DNA of 7,791 bases from QQUD01 sp039029915 (GTDB lineage: Bacteria > Chloroflexota > Anaerolineae > Promineifilales > Promineifilaceae), in the NCBI GenBank assembly GCA_039029915.1, contig JBCCFD010000393.1:1-7791 (forward strand), read 5' to 3'. Below the pieces are notes generated by a model. It did not search any database, was not told the DNA's origin, and saw only the letters and a list, made by a program, of their open reading frames with translations. Both the position numbers and the translations under genes were made by a program. Of this stretch, positions 1 through 6,085 are shown one piece after another. Within the stretch, counting starts at the first letter, position 1. Each line of letters begins with the position of its first letter.

Positions 1-237
1 ACTAAGGGCTTCCCCAGTCCGGATATCAAAGCAGGCCCCATGTCGAGGGCATTCTACAGAGTACCCCTCTAGGGAACCATCTTCTAACGGACCATCATCA
101 TGAGAGCACAAATCTGCAATGGCAAAAAATTCACCGCTAACGTTAAAAATAACGGCTATTTCTTCTTCAAGCTCATGCCAAATACGCTCTCCATCAGGTA
201 AATTTTCAACTTCAGTAACTTTCACAAATTGACTCAT
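1..237 (-). CDS. Rieske [2Fe-2S] ferredoxin, 3' end cut by the window edge
   Basis: Translating the minus strand from ATG at 237 gives 79 residues (MSQFVKVTEVENLPDGERIW...) still open at position 1. The Rieske cluster ligands are visible: C44-S-H46 (CSHDDGPL) and C63-P-R-H66 (CPRHGACFD), the C-x-H...C-x2-H pattern. There is no oxygenase domain before it and the family of free-standing Rieske ferredoxins is about 100-110 residues, so roughly 25-30 residues should be missing. Such ferredoxins give electrons to oxygenases, but in Chloroflexota and Actinobacteria they also sit in suf operons, where an electron carrier for cluster assembly is a reasonable guess. It is the last visible gene of the suf transcript, 106 nt after sufU. 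No Shine-Dalgarno sequence is visible before the ATG (TTCTAAGCCACT), so the start rests on frame and on the N-terminal strand typical of the family. Confidence 0.88.
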   Translation of the reverse strand, partial: MSQFVKVTEVENLPDGERIWHELEEEIAVIFNVSGEFFAIADLCSHDDGPLEDGSLEGYSVECPRHGACFDIRTGEALS

Positions 238-343
238 AGTGGCTTAGAAGAAAGGCAAGAGAAGAGAAATAAGAAGGGCATTTTGTATTTAGCATGACAA
301 ATGCACAAGTCAATTGCTTCCCCCTACCCTCAACCTCTATTTT
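238..343 (-). repeat. Intergenic purine/pyrimidine arms with seven-base periodicity (sufU-Rieske gap)
   Basis: Read on the minus strand, this gap starts with a purine-rich arm (for example GTTGAGG, GTAGGGG at about 340-315) and ends with a pyrimidine-rich arm (for example CCCTTCT, CTTCTCT, CTTCTAA at about 280-245). Units of seven bases with similar composition follow one another in each arm, and the two arms are roughly complementary, so an imperfect hairpin could form in the mRNA. No clear U-tract follows, so it is not a standard terminator. The same architecture recurs at 746-836, 2064-2152 and 4568-4640. Confidence 0.4.
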
Positions 344-745
344 TTACTGATTCTTACGCATTTCCCCTTTATCTGGAATGCCATAAGACCCAGCCTTAAG
401 CACCTTAAGCGATAGCAAAGCGCATTTTACACGGGCCATGCTCAGCGGCACACCAAGTAACTCCAGTAAAGTATCCTTATCAAATGAGCGCACCTGTTCG
501 AGGCTCATTCCTTTGATTTCTTCAGTGAGCAATGACGCTGAAGCTTGGCTGATGGCACAACCTTCCCCGCTCCAAGCCACCTCAGCGACTCGATCATTTT
601 CATCTAATTTGACATCAATGCGAATTTCGTCACCGCAAAGTGGATTATCTTCCTCATAGGAAAAATCGTGATTTTCTAACTCACCAAAATTGAGAGGGTT
701 CTCATACAGATCAATAATTTGTTCTCGATAAATGCTACTGTCCAT
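344..745 (-). CDS. sufU: SufU-type Fe-S cluster assembly / sulfur acceptor protein
   Basis: A 133-residue protein of the SufU/IscU fold. The SufU Zn ligand set is visible: C37 with D39 (NPLCGDEI), C63 (GEGCAIS) and C108 (RVKCALL). The residue before the third Cys is Lys (K107), as in SufU, and not the His of IscU. In studied SufUs the zinc-bound cysteine accepts persulfide sulfur from SufS and relays it to SufBCD. The family insertion between the second and third Cys, about 20 residues in Bacillus SufU, is nearly absent: C63 to C108 is 45 residues, close to IscU spacing. The gene follows sufS, its sulfur donor, after 91 nt. AGGTGA lies 3 nt before the ATG, giving a usable ribosome site. Function is confident; the short-insert subtype is the odd point. 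Confidence 0.95.
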   Translation of the reverse strand: MDSSIYREQIIDLYENPLNFGELENHDFSYEEDNPLCGDEIRIDVKLDENDRVAEVAWSGEGCAISQASASLLTEEIKGMSLEQVRSFDKDTLLELLGVPLSMARVKCALLSLKVLKAGSYGIPDKGEMRKNQ

Positions 746-836
746 AATTCACCTAATTAAGAAGAGAGAATAGAGAAGAGATGGGTATCAACTAAGTTTC
801 TCTTATCATAATCTCTCTACTCTTTTCTTTCCCAGA
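746..836 (-). repeat. Intergenic GA/CT-rich arms with seven-base periodicity (sufS-sufU gap)
   Basis: On the minus strand a GA-rich arm (GGGAAAG, AAAAGAG, TAGAGAG, about 833-810) is followed after about 30 nt by a CT-rich arm (CATCTCT, TCTCTAT, TCTCTCT, about 783-760). The arms can pair imperfectly; the best block is AGAGAT with ATCTCT at the loop end. The units are seven bases long and degenerate. The sufU ribosome site lies just after the second arm, so pairing could affect sufU translation, but this is not shown. Confidence 0.4.
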
Positions 837-2063
837 TTATAACCTAAAAATCCCGCGCGCTCGATTAAGACTAACAATCAGCTTGTCAATCTCTTCTGTG
901 GTTGTATGAACGTAAAAGCTTGCCCGTGTAGTCGAGCTAAGGCCAAGTCTTTTATGTAGCGGCATGGCGCAATGGTGGCCAGCTCGAACAGCGATGCCAT
1001 CTTTATCGACAATTTCGGCAATATCATGAGCATGTAACCCTTCTATTTCAAAAGCAGCCACACCTCCTCTTTGGGCAGCAGGGGGACCAATAATTTTTAA
1101 TCCCTGTATTTCACTCAAGGCTTCAACAGCATAATTCGTTATAAATTGCTCGTGCGCATGAACATTTTCCATACCCAAACTCGATAAATAATCAACAGCT
1201 GCACCGAGTCCAATGCCCTCGGCAATACTGGGTGTACCTGCTTCAAATTTATGGGGTAAATCCGCATAGGTTGACTTTTCCATAGAAACACGCCGAATCA
1301 TATCACCACCACCCATAAACGGCGGCATCGCCTCAAGTAATTCCCGCTTGCCGTATAAAATACCCATCCCCGTAGGACCACACATTTTATGGCTTGAAAA
1401 GGCAAGAAAATCACAGTTTAGCGCTTGGACATCAACAGGCATATGAGGAACGGATTGAGCAGCATCAATCATGGCTAGCGCCCCCACAGCATGAGCCGAA
1501 TCAATGAGTTTCTTAGTTGGGTTAACTGTACCGAATACATTCGAAACGGCCGTAAATGAAAACAGCTTAGTCTTATCATTCAACAGCTCATCCAAATTCG
1601 CCAAATCGAGAGTACCGTCCTCCGCAAATGGGACATATCGGAGCGTTGCCCCTTTTTCAGCACAAATCATTTGCCAAGGCACAATATTGGCATGATGCTC
1701 CATTTCTGTGATCAACACCTCATCCCCAGGACCAAGATTAGCTCTTCCCCAAGAATAAGCGACTAAGTTAAATGCTTCAGTTGCGTTGCGAACATAAATC
1801 AATTCTGCTGAATCAGGCGCGTTGATAAATTTGGCAATCCGCTCACGAGCATTTTCATACGCATTTGTCGCGGCTTCTGATAATGCATGAATTCCACGAT
1901 GCACATTCGCATTGTACATTTCGTAATATTGATTCATCGCATTAATAACGGGTGCTGGCTTCTGGCTAGAAGCTGCGCTATCTAAATAAATCAAAGGCAC
2001 ACCAGGGTGTGCTTCTACCTGCAATATAGGGAAATCTTCTCTGACTTTATTGATATTTAACAT
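837..2063 (-). CDS. sufS: SufS cysteine desulfurase (group II)
   Basis: A PLP-dependent, 408-residue class V aminotransferase-fold enzyme that converts L-cysteine to alanine and leaves a persulfide on its active-site cysteine. Key residues: H124 (EMEHHANIVPW) stacking on PLP, D200 and Q203 (MIDAAQS) contacting the ring, K226 Schiff-base lysine (SSHKMCGPTG), and C365 in RAGHHCAMPLH. The short loop around C365 marks group II (SufS/CsdA) and not IscS/NifS. R380 corresponds to the substrate-carboxylate arginine. Length matches E. coli SufS (406). It lies between the sulfurtransferase gene (89 nt upstream) and sufU (91 nt downstream), so sulfur donor and acceptor are adjacent. The ribosome site is weak (CGGAAAT directly before ATG). 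It contains one ACGGCCGT octamer (1546-1553). No truncation or missing catalytic residue. Confidence 0.97.
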   Translation of the reverse strand: MLNINKVREDFPILQVEAHPGVPLIYLDSAASSQKPAPVINAMNQYYEMYNANVHRGIHALSEAATNAYENARERIAKFINAPDSAELIYVRNATEAFNLVAYSWGRANLGPGDEVLITEMEHHANIVPWQMICAEKGATLRYVPFAEDGTLDLANLDELLNDKTKLFSFTAVSNVFGTVNPTKKLIDSAHAVGALAMIDAAQSVPHMPVDVQALNCDFLAFSSHKMCGPTGMGILYGKRELLEAMPPFMGGGDMIRRVSMEKSTYADLPHKFEAGTPSIAEGIGLGAAVDYLSSLGMENVHAHEQFITNYAVEALSEIQGLKIIGPPAAQRGGVAAFEIEGLHAHDIAEIVDKDGIAVRAGHHCAMPLHKRLGLSSTTRASFYVHTTTEEIDKLIVSLNRARGIFRL

Positions 2064-2152
2064 ATTTCCGATTTACGATTTTGGATTTACAATTGACGAT
2101 AGATAAATTAGTATTTTACATAAATCGTCAATTGCAAATCGTCAATGCAAAG
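2064..2152 (-). repeat. Inverted repeat of seven-base units (sulfurtransferase-sufS gap)
   Basis: GATTTACAATTGACGAT at 2084-2100 is complementary to ATCGTCAATTGCAAATC at 2124-2140 in 16 of 17 positions, with a 23-nt loop. Seven-base phasing is clear here: on the minus strand, units such as TCGTCAA, TTGTAAA, TCCAAAA, TCGTAAA, TCGGAAA run up to the sufS ATG, and TTGACGA occurs twice in the other arm at a 14-nt step. The structure would form a hairpin in the polycistronic mRNA between two genes and could be a processing or stability element. It has no U-tract and is not a terminator. It resembles the short heptanucleotide repeats known from cyanobacterial intergenic regions; kinship is not claimed. 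Confidence 0.6.
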
Positions 2153-3019
2153 CTACGCTTTGCTAGGATTTTCTATTGGGACCCCGACCAAATTGCCCCA
2201 TTCCGTCCATGAACCATCATAGTTTCGAACATTGGGATAGCCCAAAAGATACGTTAACACAAACCATGAATGTGAACTTCGTTCGCCAATTCGGCAATAA
2301 GCAATCACGCTATTGTCAGGGCTGAGTCCTTTCTCACCTTCGTAGATGGCTCGAAGCTCATCAGCAGTTTTGAAGGTACCATCCTCAGCGACAGCTCGGC
2401 TCCAAGGAACATTGGCAGCCCCTTTGATATGACCACCACGCAGCGCTCCTTCCTGGGCTGATCCCGGCATATGAAGCAGTTCACCGCTAAACTCTTGCGG
2501 GCTACGCACGTCAACCAGCGGCTGATTGGCATTCACATGAGCTAACACCTGATCACGGAATGCCCGAATTTTATAATCTGACCGAGCCTGCGGTGCATAG
2601 CTCGTTTCTGCGAATGAAGGCGCATCTTTAACAGTTGGACGTCCTTCATCAAGCCACTTCTTACGTCCACCGTCCATCACGCGGCAGTCTGCGTGCCCAA
2701 ACAGCTTGAAGACCCAAAAAGCATAAGTTGCCCACCAGTTATTTTTATCGCCATAGAAAACTACAGTGGTGTCGTTACTGATACCATTTTTAGCCATCAA
2801 CTCAGCAAATTCACTCTCGTCTAAATAATCTCGCCGAATTGCATCGTTTAAATCATTGACCCAATCGATATGGACTGCATTTTCAATGTGCCCTGTTCGA
2901 TACAGCAGTAAATCTTCATTTGATTCAACCAGTCGAATTGAATCGGTCTTTGATAAATTTTCAGCAACCCAATCTGTGCTTACTAAAATTTCTGGATTTG
3001 CATATCCTTTGTTATTCAT
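2153..3019 (-). CDS. Two-domain rhodanese sulfurtransferase (thiosulfate sulfurtransferase type)
   Basis: Tandem rhodanese domains: N-terminal domain about residues 15-135, C-terminal about 150-288 (numbering from the 3037 ATG). The C-terminal loop CRIGERS carries catalytic Cys248; two basic residues in the loop fit thiosulfate:cyanide sulfurtransferase and not 3-mercaptopyruvate sulfurtransferase, whose loop is CGSGVTA-like. In the N-terminal domain the loop position holds D97 (YGDKNNW), so that domain is structural, as usual. No signal peptide; cytoplasmic. I chose ATG at 3019 (288 residues) because GGAG sits 5 nt before it; ATG at 3037 adds six residues but has no ribosome site. A sulfurtransferase between sufD and sufS suggests handling of sulfane sulfur for cluster assembly, perhaps from thiosulfate. 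That role is inferred from position. A terminator/attenuator lies upstream. Confidence 0.93.
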   Translation of the reverse strand: MNNKGYANPEILVSTDWVAENLSKTDSIRLVESNEDLLLYRTGHIENAVHIDWVNDLNDAIRRDYLDESEFAELMAKNGISNDTTVVFYGDKNNWWATYAFWVFKLFGHADCRVMDGGRKKWLDEGRPTVKDAPSFAETSYAPQARSDYKIRAFRDQVLAHVNANQPLVDVRSPQEFSGELLHMPGSAQEGALRGGHIKGAANVPWSRAVAEDGTFKTADELRAIYEGEKGLSPDNSVIAYCRIGERSSHSWFVLTYLLGYPNVRNYDGSWTEWGNLVGVPIENPSKA

Positions 3020-3024
3020 TTTTT

Positions 3025-3028
3025 CTCC
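3025..3028 (-). promoter_or_regulatory. Ribosome binding site GGAG deciding the sulfurtransferase start
   Basis: GGAG on the minus strand, 5 nt before the ATG at 3019. The alternative upstream ATG at 3037 is preceded by AGAGTCTTTGCC, with no good Shine-Dalgarno match at normal spacing, which favours the shorter protein. Confidence 0.65.
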
Positions 3029-3057
3029 ATTTGACATGGCAAAGACTCTAAAAGTTT

Positions 3058-3074
3058 TTGAAAATTATTTTCAA
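3058..3074. promoter_or_regulatory. Fur-box-like palindrome upstream of the sulfurtransferase
   Basis: TTGAAAAT-T-ATTTTCAA is a perfect 8-1-8 palindrome. Its core TGAAAAT-N-ATTTTCA differs from the 7-1-7 Fur consensus TGATAAT-N-ATTATCA only at one symmetric pair. It lies 38 nt upstream of the chosen start and downstream of the terminator, so iron control of a secondary promoter for the sulfurtransferase-sufS-sufU half is possible. Supporting promoter sequence is modest: an extended -10-like TGCTATAAA at 3113-3105 and AATAAT within the palindrome, neither with a good -35. AT-rich palindromes also arise by chance, so this is a weak call. Confidence 0.3.
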
Positions 3075-3112
3075 CCATCTACAAAACAAAACCGTAAGCG
3101 TTTGTTTATAGC

Positions 3113-3175
3113 AAAATAAGAACAAAAAGGCAGTTACCCTGCCCTTTTCCTGAGTTCGGCGAGGGTAACTGCCTT
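3113..3175 (-). terminator. Intrinsic terminator between sufD and the sulfurtransferase
   Basis: On the minus strand AAGGCAGTTACCCT (3175-3162) and AGGGTAACTGCCTT (3140-3127) form a perfect 14-bp stem around a 21-nt loop, followed at once by TTTGTTCTTATTTT. Stem, spacing and U-tract fit a Rho-independent terminator for transcription coming from sufD. It stands inside an otherwise co-directional operon, so it either splits the locus into two transcripts or is conditional. The plus-strand reading has no U-tract after the stem, so it acts only on minus-strand transcripts. Confidence 0.75.
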
Positions 3176-3214
3176 GAATACTAGCATTAACAGGCCGGCG
3201 AAAGCTACCCTCGC
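3159..3214 (-). promoter_or_regulatory. Candidate antiterminator competing with the 3113-3175 terminator
   Basis: GCGAGGGTAGCT (3214-3203, minus strand) can pair with AGTTACCCTCGC (3170-3159): 12 bp, one of them G-U. The second arm shares 3162-3170 with the 5' arm of the terminator stem, so the two stems exclude each other. This three-segment layout (1:2 or 2:3) is that of a transcription attenuator. No known riboswitch class was recognised in it. Pairing is seen in the sequence; regulation is inferred. Confidence 0.5.
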
Positions 3215-3255
3215 TTAATACAAGTACAGTAATTAATATGGTGAAAATAAAACAT
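3205..3255 (-). CDS. Possible 16-residue leader peptide with two Cys codons (attenuator leader)
   Basis: ATG at 3255 opens MFYFHHINYCTCIKRG and stops at TAG 3207-3205. The stop and the codons before it lie inside segment 1 of the antiterminator (3214-3203). Cys codons TGT are at residues 10 and 12 (3228-3226 and 3222-3220). A ribosome finishing at the stop would cover segment 1 and allow the terminator; one stalled at the first Cys codon would leave most of segment 1 free for the antiterminator, as in classic amino-acid attenuators. Against this: there is no clear Shine-Dalgarno sequence (CCTAGAACC precedes ATG), and two Cys codons in 16 may be chance. The ATG starts 22 nt after the sufD stop, so reinitiation is conceivable. 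Confidence 0.3.
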   Translation of the reverse strand: MFYFHHINYCTCIKRG

Positions 3256-3277
3256 GGTTCTAGGATTTTTACTAAAC

Positions 3278-4567
3278 TTAGCCAATTTTCTCGACGATCC
3301 GGTCAAAAATACGGTCCCGAATTCCTTCAAAAGGAATTCGGCGCATTAGGGGATCGAAAAACCCTTGAACAGACATCTCAACGGCCGTTTTTCTAGGAAT
3401 ACCTCGGCTCATTAAGTAGAAAATCTCTTCAGGGTCAAGCTGACCAATAGCTGATGCATGAGTACAGGCCACGTCGTCCGCTTCAATTTCCAGACCTGGA
3501 ATTGAGTCGGCGCGAGCTGTTTTATCAAGCATTAAATTTCTGTTTGCTTGGAATCCATCAATTTTTTGAGCCCCGGGTAAAGCTTTAATCATTCCCTGCC
3601 AAACCGTTCGCGAGTTTTCACGCAGTGCCCCTTTGTAGAGAAGGTCACTGACGGTATCACCAGCATTGTGATTTTGTTGTGTATCTAAATCAAGGTGCTG
3701 ACGGCCGTTTGTGAAGAAAATTCCCGACATGCGTCCCCACGCGCCCGGCTGGTCTAGCTCAAGTGTTTGGAACGCTTTGGTTAGCCGGGTACCCATCATA
3801 CTAGTCACCCAATCAAGTTTGCCATCGCGACCAACGCGCCCTACTTCATGGTTAAATTGATACATGTTAGTACCAAAATCCTGCAGACCAGCATAGATCA
3901 GGTTGGCATTGTCACCGACTAACAATTCAATCACACCGTTATGGAAGGCCTGCTCTTTACCTGAGCCAGATGCATATTCATCCATGAAAACACCTTCTGC
4001 ACCTTCTTCAACAACGACTAAAGTATGCGTATAGGTTTTGCCATTTCCAGACCATAAGACCGTATGCACTGGGGCAGAGGCTTTCACGTTTTTAGGTACG
4101 TATAAGAATGTACCTCCACGCCAGAACGCACCGTGTAGGGCAGCAAACTTACCGTCCGACACCTTAACACCGTCCGTCATAAAATATCTTTGAACGAGTT
4201 CGGGGTGTTCATTAACGGCCGTATGCATATCACAAAAGATAACCCCTTGATCCGTTAACTCACTGCTAACCTCAAATTGGCGCGTTACACCATCAACCTG
4301 AAGCATATTGCCGCCAGCCTCATCAGTGGTTAGCTGGTTTCCAAGGAACTCAGGCAAATCTGCATCAGATGCGACAACCCCATTTAGGGTCGGGCTTGCT
4401 TTGTCTAACTTGAATCGACGGAGATTGGTGCGTCGCCACGCTTCATCTGAAGTGGTGGGCATTTCAAATGCTTCAAAAAGATCGAACGCCTTTAAGCGGA
4501 ACTGAAGCATCCACTCAGGTTCGTTTAATGAAGCAGACAATTCTTTAACTGCGTCTTTTGTAAACAT
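3278..4567 (-). CDS. sufD: SufD, Fe-S scaffold complex subunit
   Basis: A 429-residue SufB/SufD-family protein with the right-handed beta-helix core. Visible family marks: the N-terminal NEPEWMLQFRLKAF segment, FAALHGAFWRGGTFLYVP in the middle, and the C-terminal ADDVACTHASAIGQLDPEEIFYLMSRGI block. C368 and H370 in ACTHAS match E. coli SufD C358 and H360; the His is needed at the SufB-SufD interface where the nascent cluster forms. SufD pairs with SufB and two SufC to make the SufBC2D scaffold. It follows sufB by 73 nt and has no visible Shine-Dalgarno sequence (TTTTAAATACT before ATG). It carries three ACGGCCGT octamers (3381, 3701, 4215). A strong terminator follows its stop codon. Complete and apparently functional. 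Confidence 0.95.
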   Translation of the reverse strand: MFTKDAVKELSASLNEPEWMLQFRLKAFDLFEAFEMPTTSDEAWRRTNLRRFKLDKASPTLNGVVASDADLPEFLGNQLTTDEAGGNMLQVDGVTRQFEVSSELTDQGVIFCDMHTAVNEHPELVQRYFMTDGVKVSDGKFAALHGAFWRGGTFLYVPKNVKASAPVHTVLWSGNGKTYTHTLVVVEEGAEGVFMDEYASGSGKEQAFHNGVIELLVGDNANLIYAGLQDFGTNMYQFNHEVGRVGRDGKLDWVTSMMGTRLTKAFQTLELDQPGAWGRMSGIFFTNGRQHLDLDTQQNHNAGDTVSDLLYKGALRENSRTVWQGMIKALPGAQKIDGFQANRNLMLDKTARADSIPGLEIEADDVACTHASAIGQLDPEEIFYLMSRGIPRKTAVEMSVQGFFDPLMRRIPFEGIRDRIFDRIVEKIG

Positions 4568-4640
4568 AGTATTTAAAAGGCAAAAGGCAGAGGATAGCAG
4601 GATGAAGATGACACCTCACCCTTTATCCTTCATCCTTTTT
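4568..4640 (-). repeat. Seven-base repeats with complementary arms (sufB-sufD gap)
   Basis: Almost the whole gap is built of seven-base units. On the minus strand, AAAGGAT, GAAGGAT, AAAGGGT, GAGGTGT (4637-4610) are followed by ATCCTGC, TATCCTC, TGCCTTT, TGCCTTT (to about 4576), the last two identical in tandem. AGGATGAAG at 4599-4607 and CTTCATCCT at 4628-4636 are a perfect 9-bp inverted repeat. The hairpin would sit just ahead of the sufD start, which lacks a ribosome site. No U-tract after it, so not a terminator. This is the clearest member of the repeat class in this locus. Confidence 0.55.
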
Positions 4641-6083
4641 TTAACCGATCGACCCTTCCATTTGAAGCTGGATGAGTCGGTTCATTTCAATTGCGTATTC
4701 CATTGGCAGTTCACGCACCAATGGCTCAATGAAGCCGTTCACAATCATTGATATGGCAGTCTCTTCATCAATACCGCGAGACATCAGATAGAAGAGCTGC
4801 TCTTCACCGACCTTACTTACGGACGCTTCATGCCCAATATTGACATCTTCATCCTCGATCTCAATATACGGGTAAGTGTCGGAGCGGCTAATCTCATCGA
4901 GAAGCAGCGCATCACAAACCACATTGGAGTTGCAGCTAGTGGCCCCCTTGTTGACCTTTAGCAGGCCACGATAAGAGGAGCGTCCGCCATCCTTGCAAAT
5001 TGATTTGGAAATAATGCGGCTGGTGGTGTTTGAAGCGGCATGCACCACTTTACCGCCAGCATCTTGATGCTGTCCGGTGCCTGCAAACGCAATCGACAGG
5101 ATTTCACCATGAGCGCCTTCACCGGTCATATAAACGGCGGGGTATTTCATGGTTATCTTAGAGCCTAAGTTACCATCAACCCACTCCATTGTGGCGTTTT
5201 CTTCGGCAATCGCTCGCTTGGTTACTAAGTTGTATACATTATTTGACCAGTTTTGAATGGTGGTGTAGCGGCATCGGCCGCCTTTCTTAACAATAATTTC
5301 AACAACAGCCGAATGTAGTGAATCTTCTGAGTAGATAGGGGCAGTACAGCCTTCCACGTAGTGCACAAATGCACCTTCATCAATAATGATTAGCGTTCGC
5401 TCAAACTGACCAACGTTCTTCGCATTGATGCGGAAGTATGCCTGAAGCGGCATTTCTACCTGAACCCCAGGAGGTACATAAATAAAGCTGCCGCCTGACC
5501 ATACGGCCGTATTCAAAGCCGCAAATTTATTGTCATTATGAGGGATGATTGTTGCAAAATATTCTTTAACCAGTTCAGGATATTGAGCCAAGCCATCATC
5601 CATCCCTAAGAAAATCACCCCTTTATCTTCCAAATCTTTCTTGATGTTGTGATAAACAACTTCAGATTCGTATTGGGCGGCAACCCCAGAAAGGAATTTC
5701 TGTTCTGCTTCAGGAATCCCTAACTTATTAAATGTGTCTTTAATATAACTTGGTATGTCTTCCCAGGTATCTCCTTGGCGCTCGGCTGGTTTGATATAGT
5801 AATAAATATCTTCAAAATCAATCCCACCAAGGTCTGAACCCCAATCTGGCATTGGGCGCTCGAGGAAATGTTCATACGATTTTAGGCGAATATCGAGCAT
5901 CCATTCTGGCTCGTTCTTCATTTTAGACATCGCCACAATCATTTCTTTGGTCAAGCCTTTTTCGGCTTTAAACACATAATCTTCTTCATCAGCAAAGCCA
6001 TACTTTTCAGCATAGTCTTGATTAACTTCTGATACAATTTCTTCTTCAGTTAATTCACGTGAAATATCATCATTAGCAGACAT
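4641..6083 (-). CDS. sufB: SufB, Fe-S scaffold complex core subunit
   Basis: A 480-residue SufB. The N-terminal helical part (about 1-130, with NEPEWMLDIRLKSYEHF and IDFEDIYYYIKPAERQG) precedes the beta-helix core (about 150-400) and the C-terminal helices. C390 (VVCDALLL) matches E. coli C405, the persulfide/cluster residue; H418-E419 (IGHEASVSK) match the region of E. coli E434, another proposed ligand; C246 (VEGCTAP) matches E. coli C254, on the sulfur route. SufB binds SufC and SufD and is where the cluster is built. It starts 2 nt after sufC, with GAGGAGG 7 nt before the ATG and inside the last sufC codons. The strong segment identity to Chloroflexota/actinobacterial SufB is my main hint about the host. 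One ACGGCCGT octamer at 5503. Confidence 0.98.
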   Translation of the reverse strand: MSANDDISRELTEEEIVSEVNQDYAEKYGFADEEDYVFKAEKGLTKEMIVAMSKMKNEPEWMLDIRLKSYEHFLERPMPDWGSDLGGIDFEDIYYYIKPAERQGDTWEDIPSYIKDTFNKLGIPEAEQKFLSGVAAQYESEVVYHNIKKDLEDKGVIFLGMDDGLAQYPELVKEYFATIIPHNDNKFAALNTAVWSGGSFIYVPPGVQVEMPLQAYFRINAKNVGQFERTLIIIDEGAFVHYVEGCTAPIYSEDSLHSAVVEIIVKKGGRCRYTTIQNWSNNVYNLVTKRAIAEENATMEWVDGNLGSKITMKYPAVYMTGEGAHGEILSIAFAGTGQHQDAGGKVVHAASNTTSRIISKSICKDGGRSSYRGLLKVNKGATSCNSNVVCDALLLDEISRSDTYPYIEIEDEDVNIGHEASVSKVGEEQLFYLMSRGIDEETAISMIVNGFIEPLVRELPMEYAIEMNRLIQLQMEGSIG

Positions 6084-6085
6084 CG

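Noticed and set aside
344..745. Naming the scaffold protein IscU because of its short spacing
   Set aside because: It lacks the IscU His before the third Cys and the LPPVK motif, and it lies next to sufS in a suf operon.
2305..2532. Open frame of 75 codons on the minus strand within the sulfurtransferase gene
   Set aside because: It is an out-of-frame shadow of the C-terminal rhodanese domain; the main frame keeps all family motifs.
2856..3119. Plus-strand frame of 87 codons over the sulfurtransferase start and its upstream gap
   Set aside because: No plus-strand promoter or ribosome site was seen and its composition is that of an antisense frame.
3141..3161. CCGAACTCAGG in the terminator loop, which recalls a 5S rRNA segment
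   Set aside because: Only about ten bases agree and the flanks do not make 5S or SRP RNA helices; it is simply the loop of the terminator.
3159..3214. Known riboswitch (FMN, SAM, TPP, cobalamin) in the sufD-sulfurtransferase gap
   Set aside because: Short matches such as GGGCAGGG occur, but the conserved core boxes of these classes are absent.
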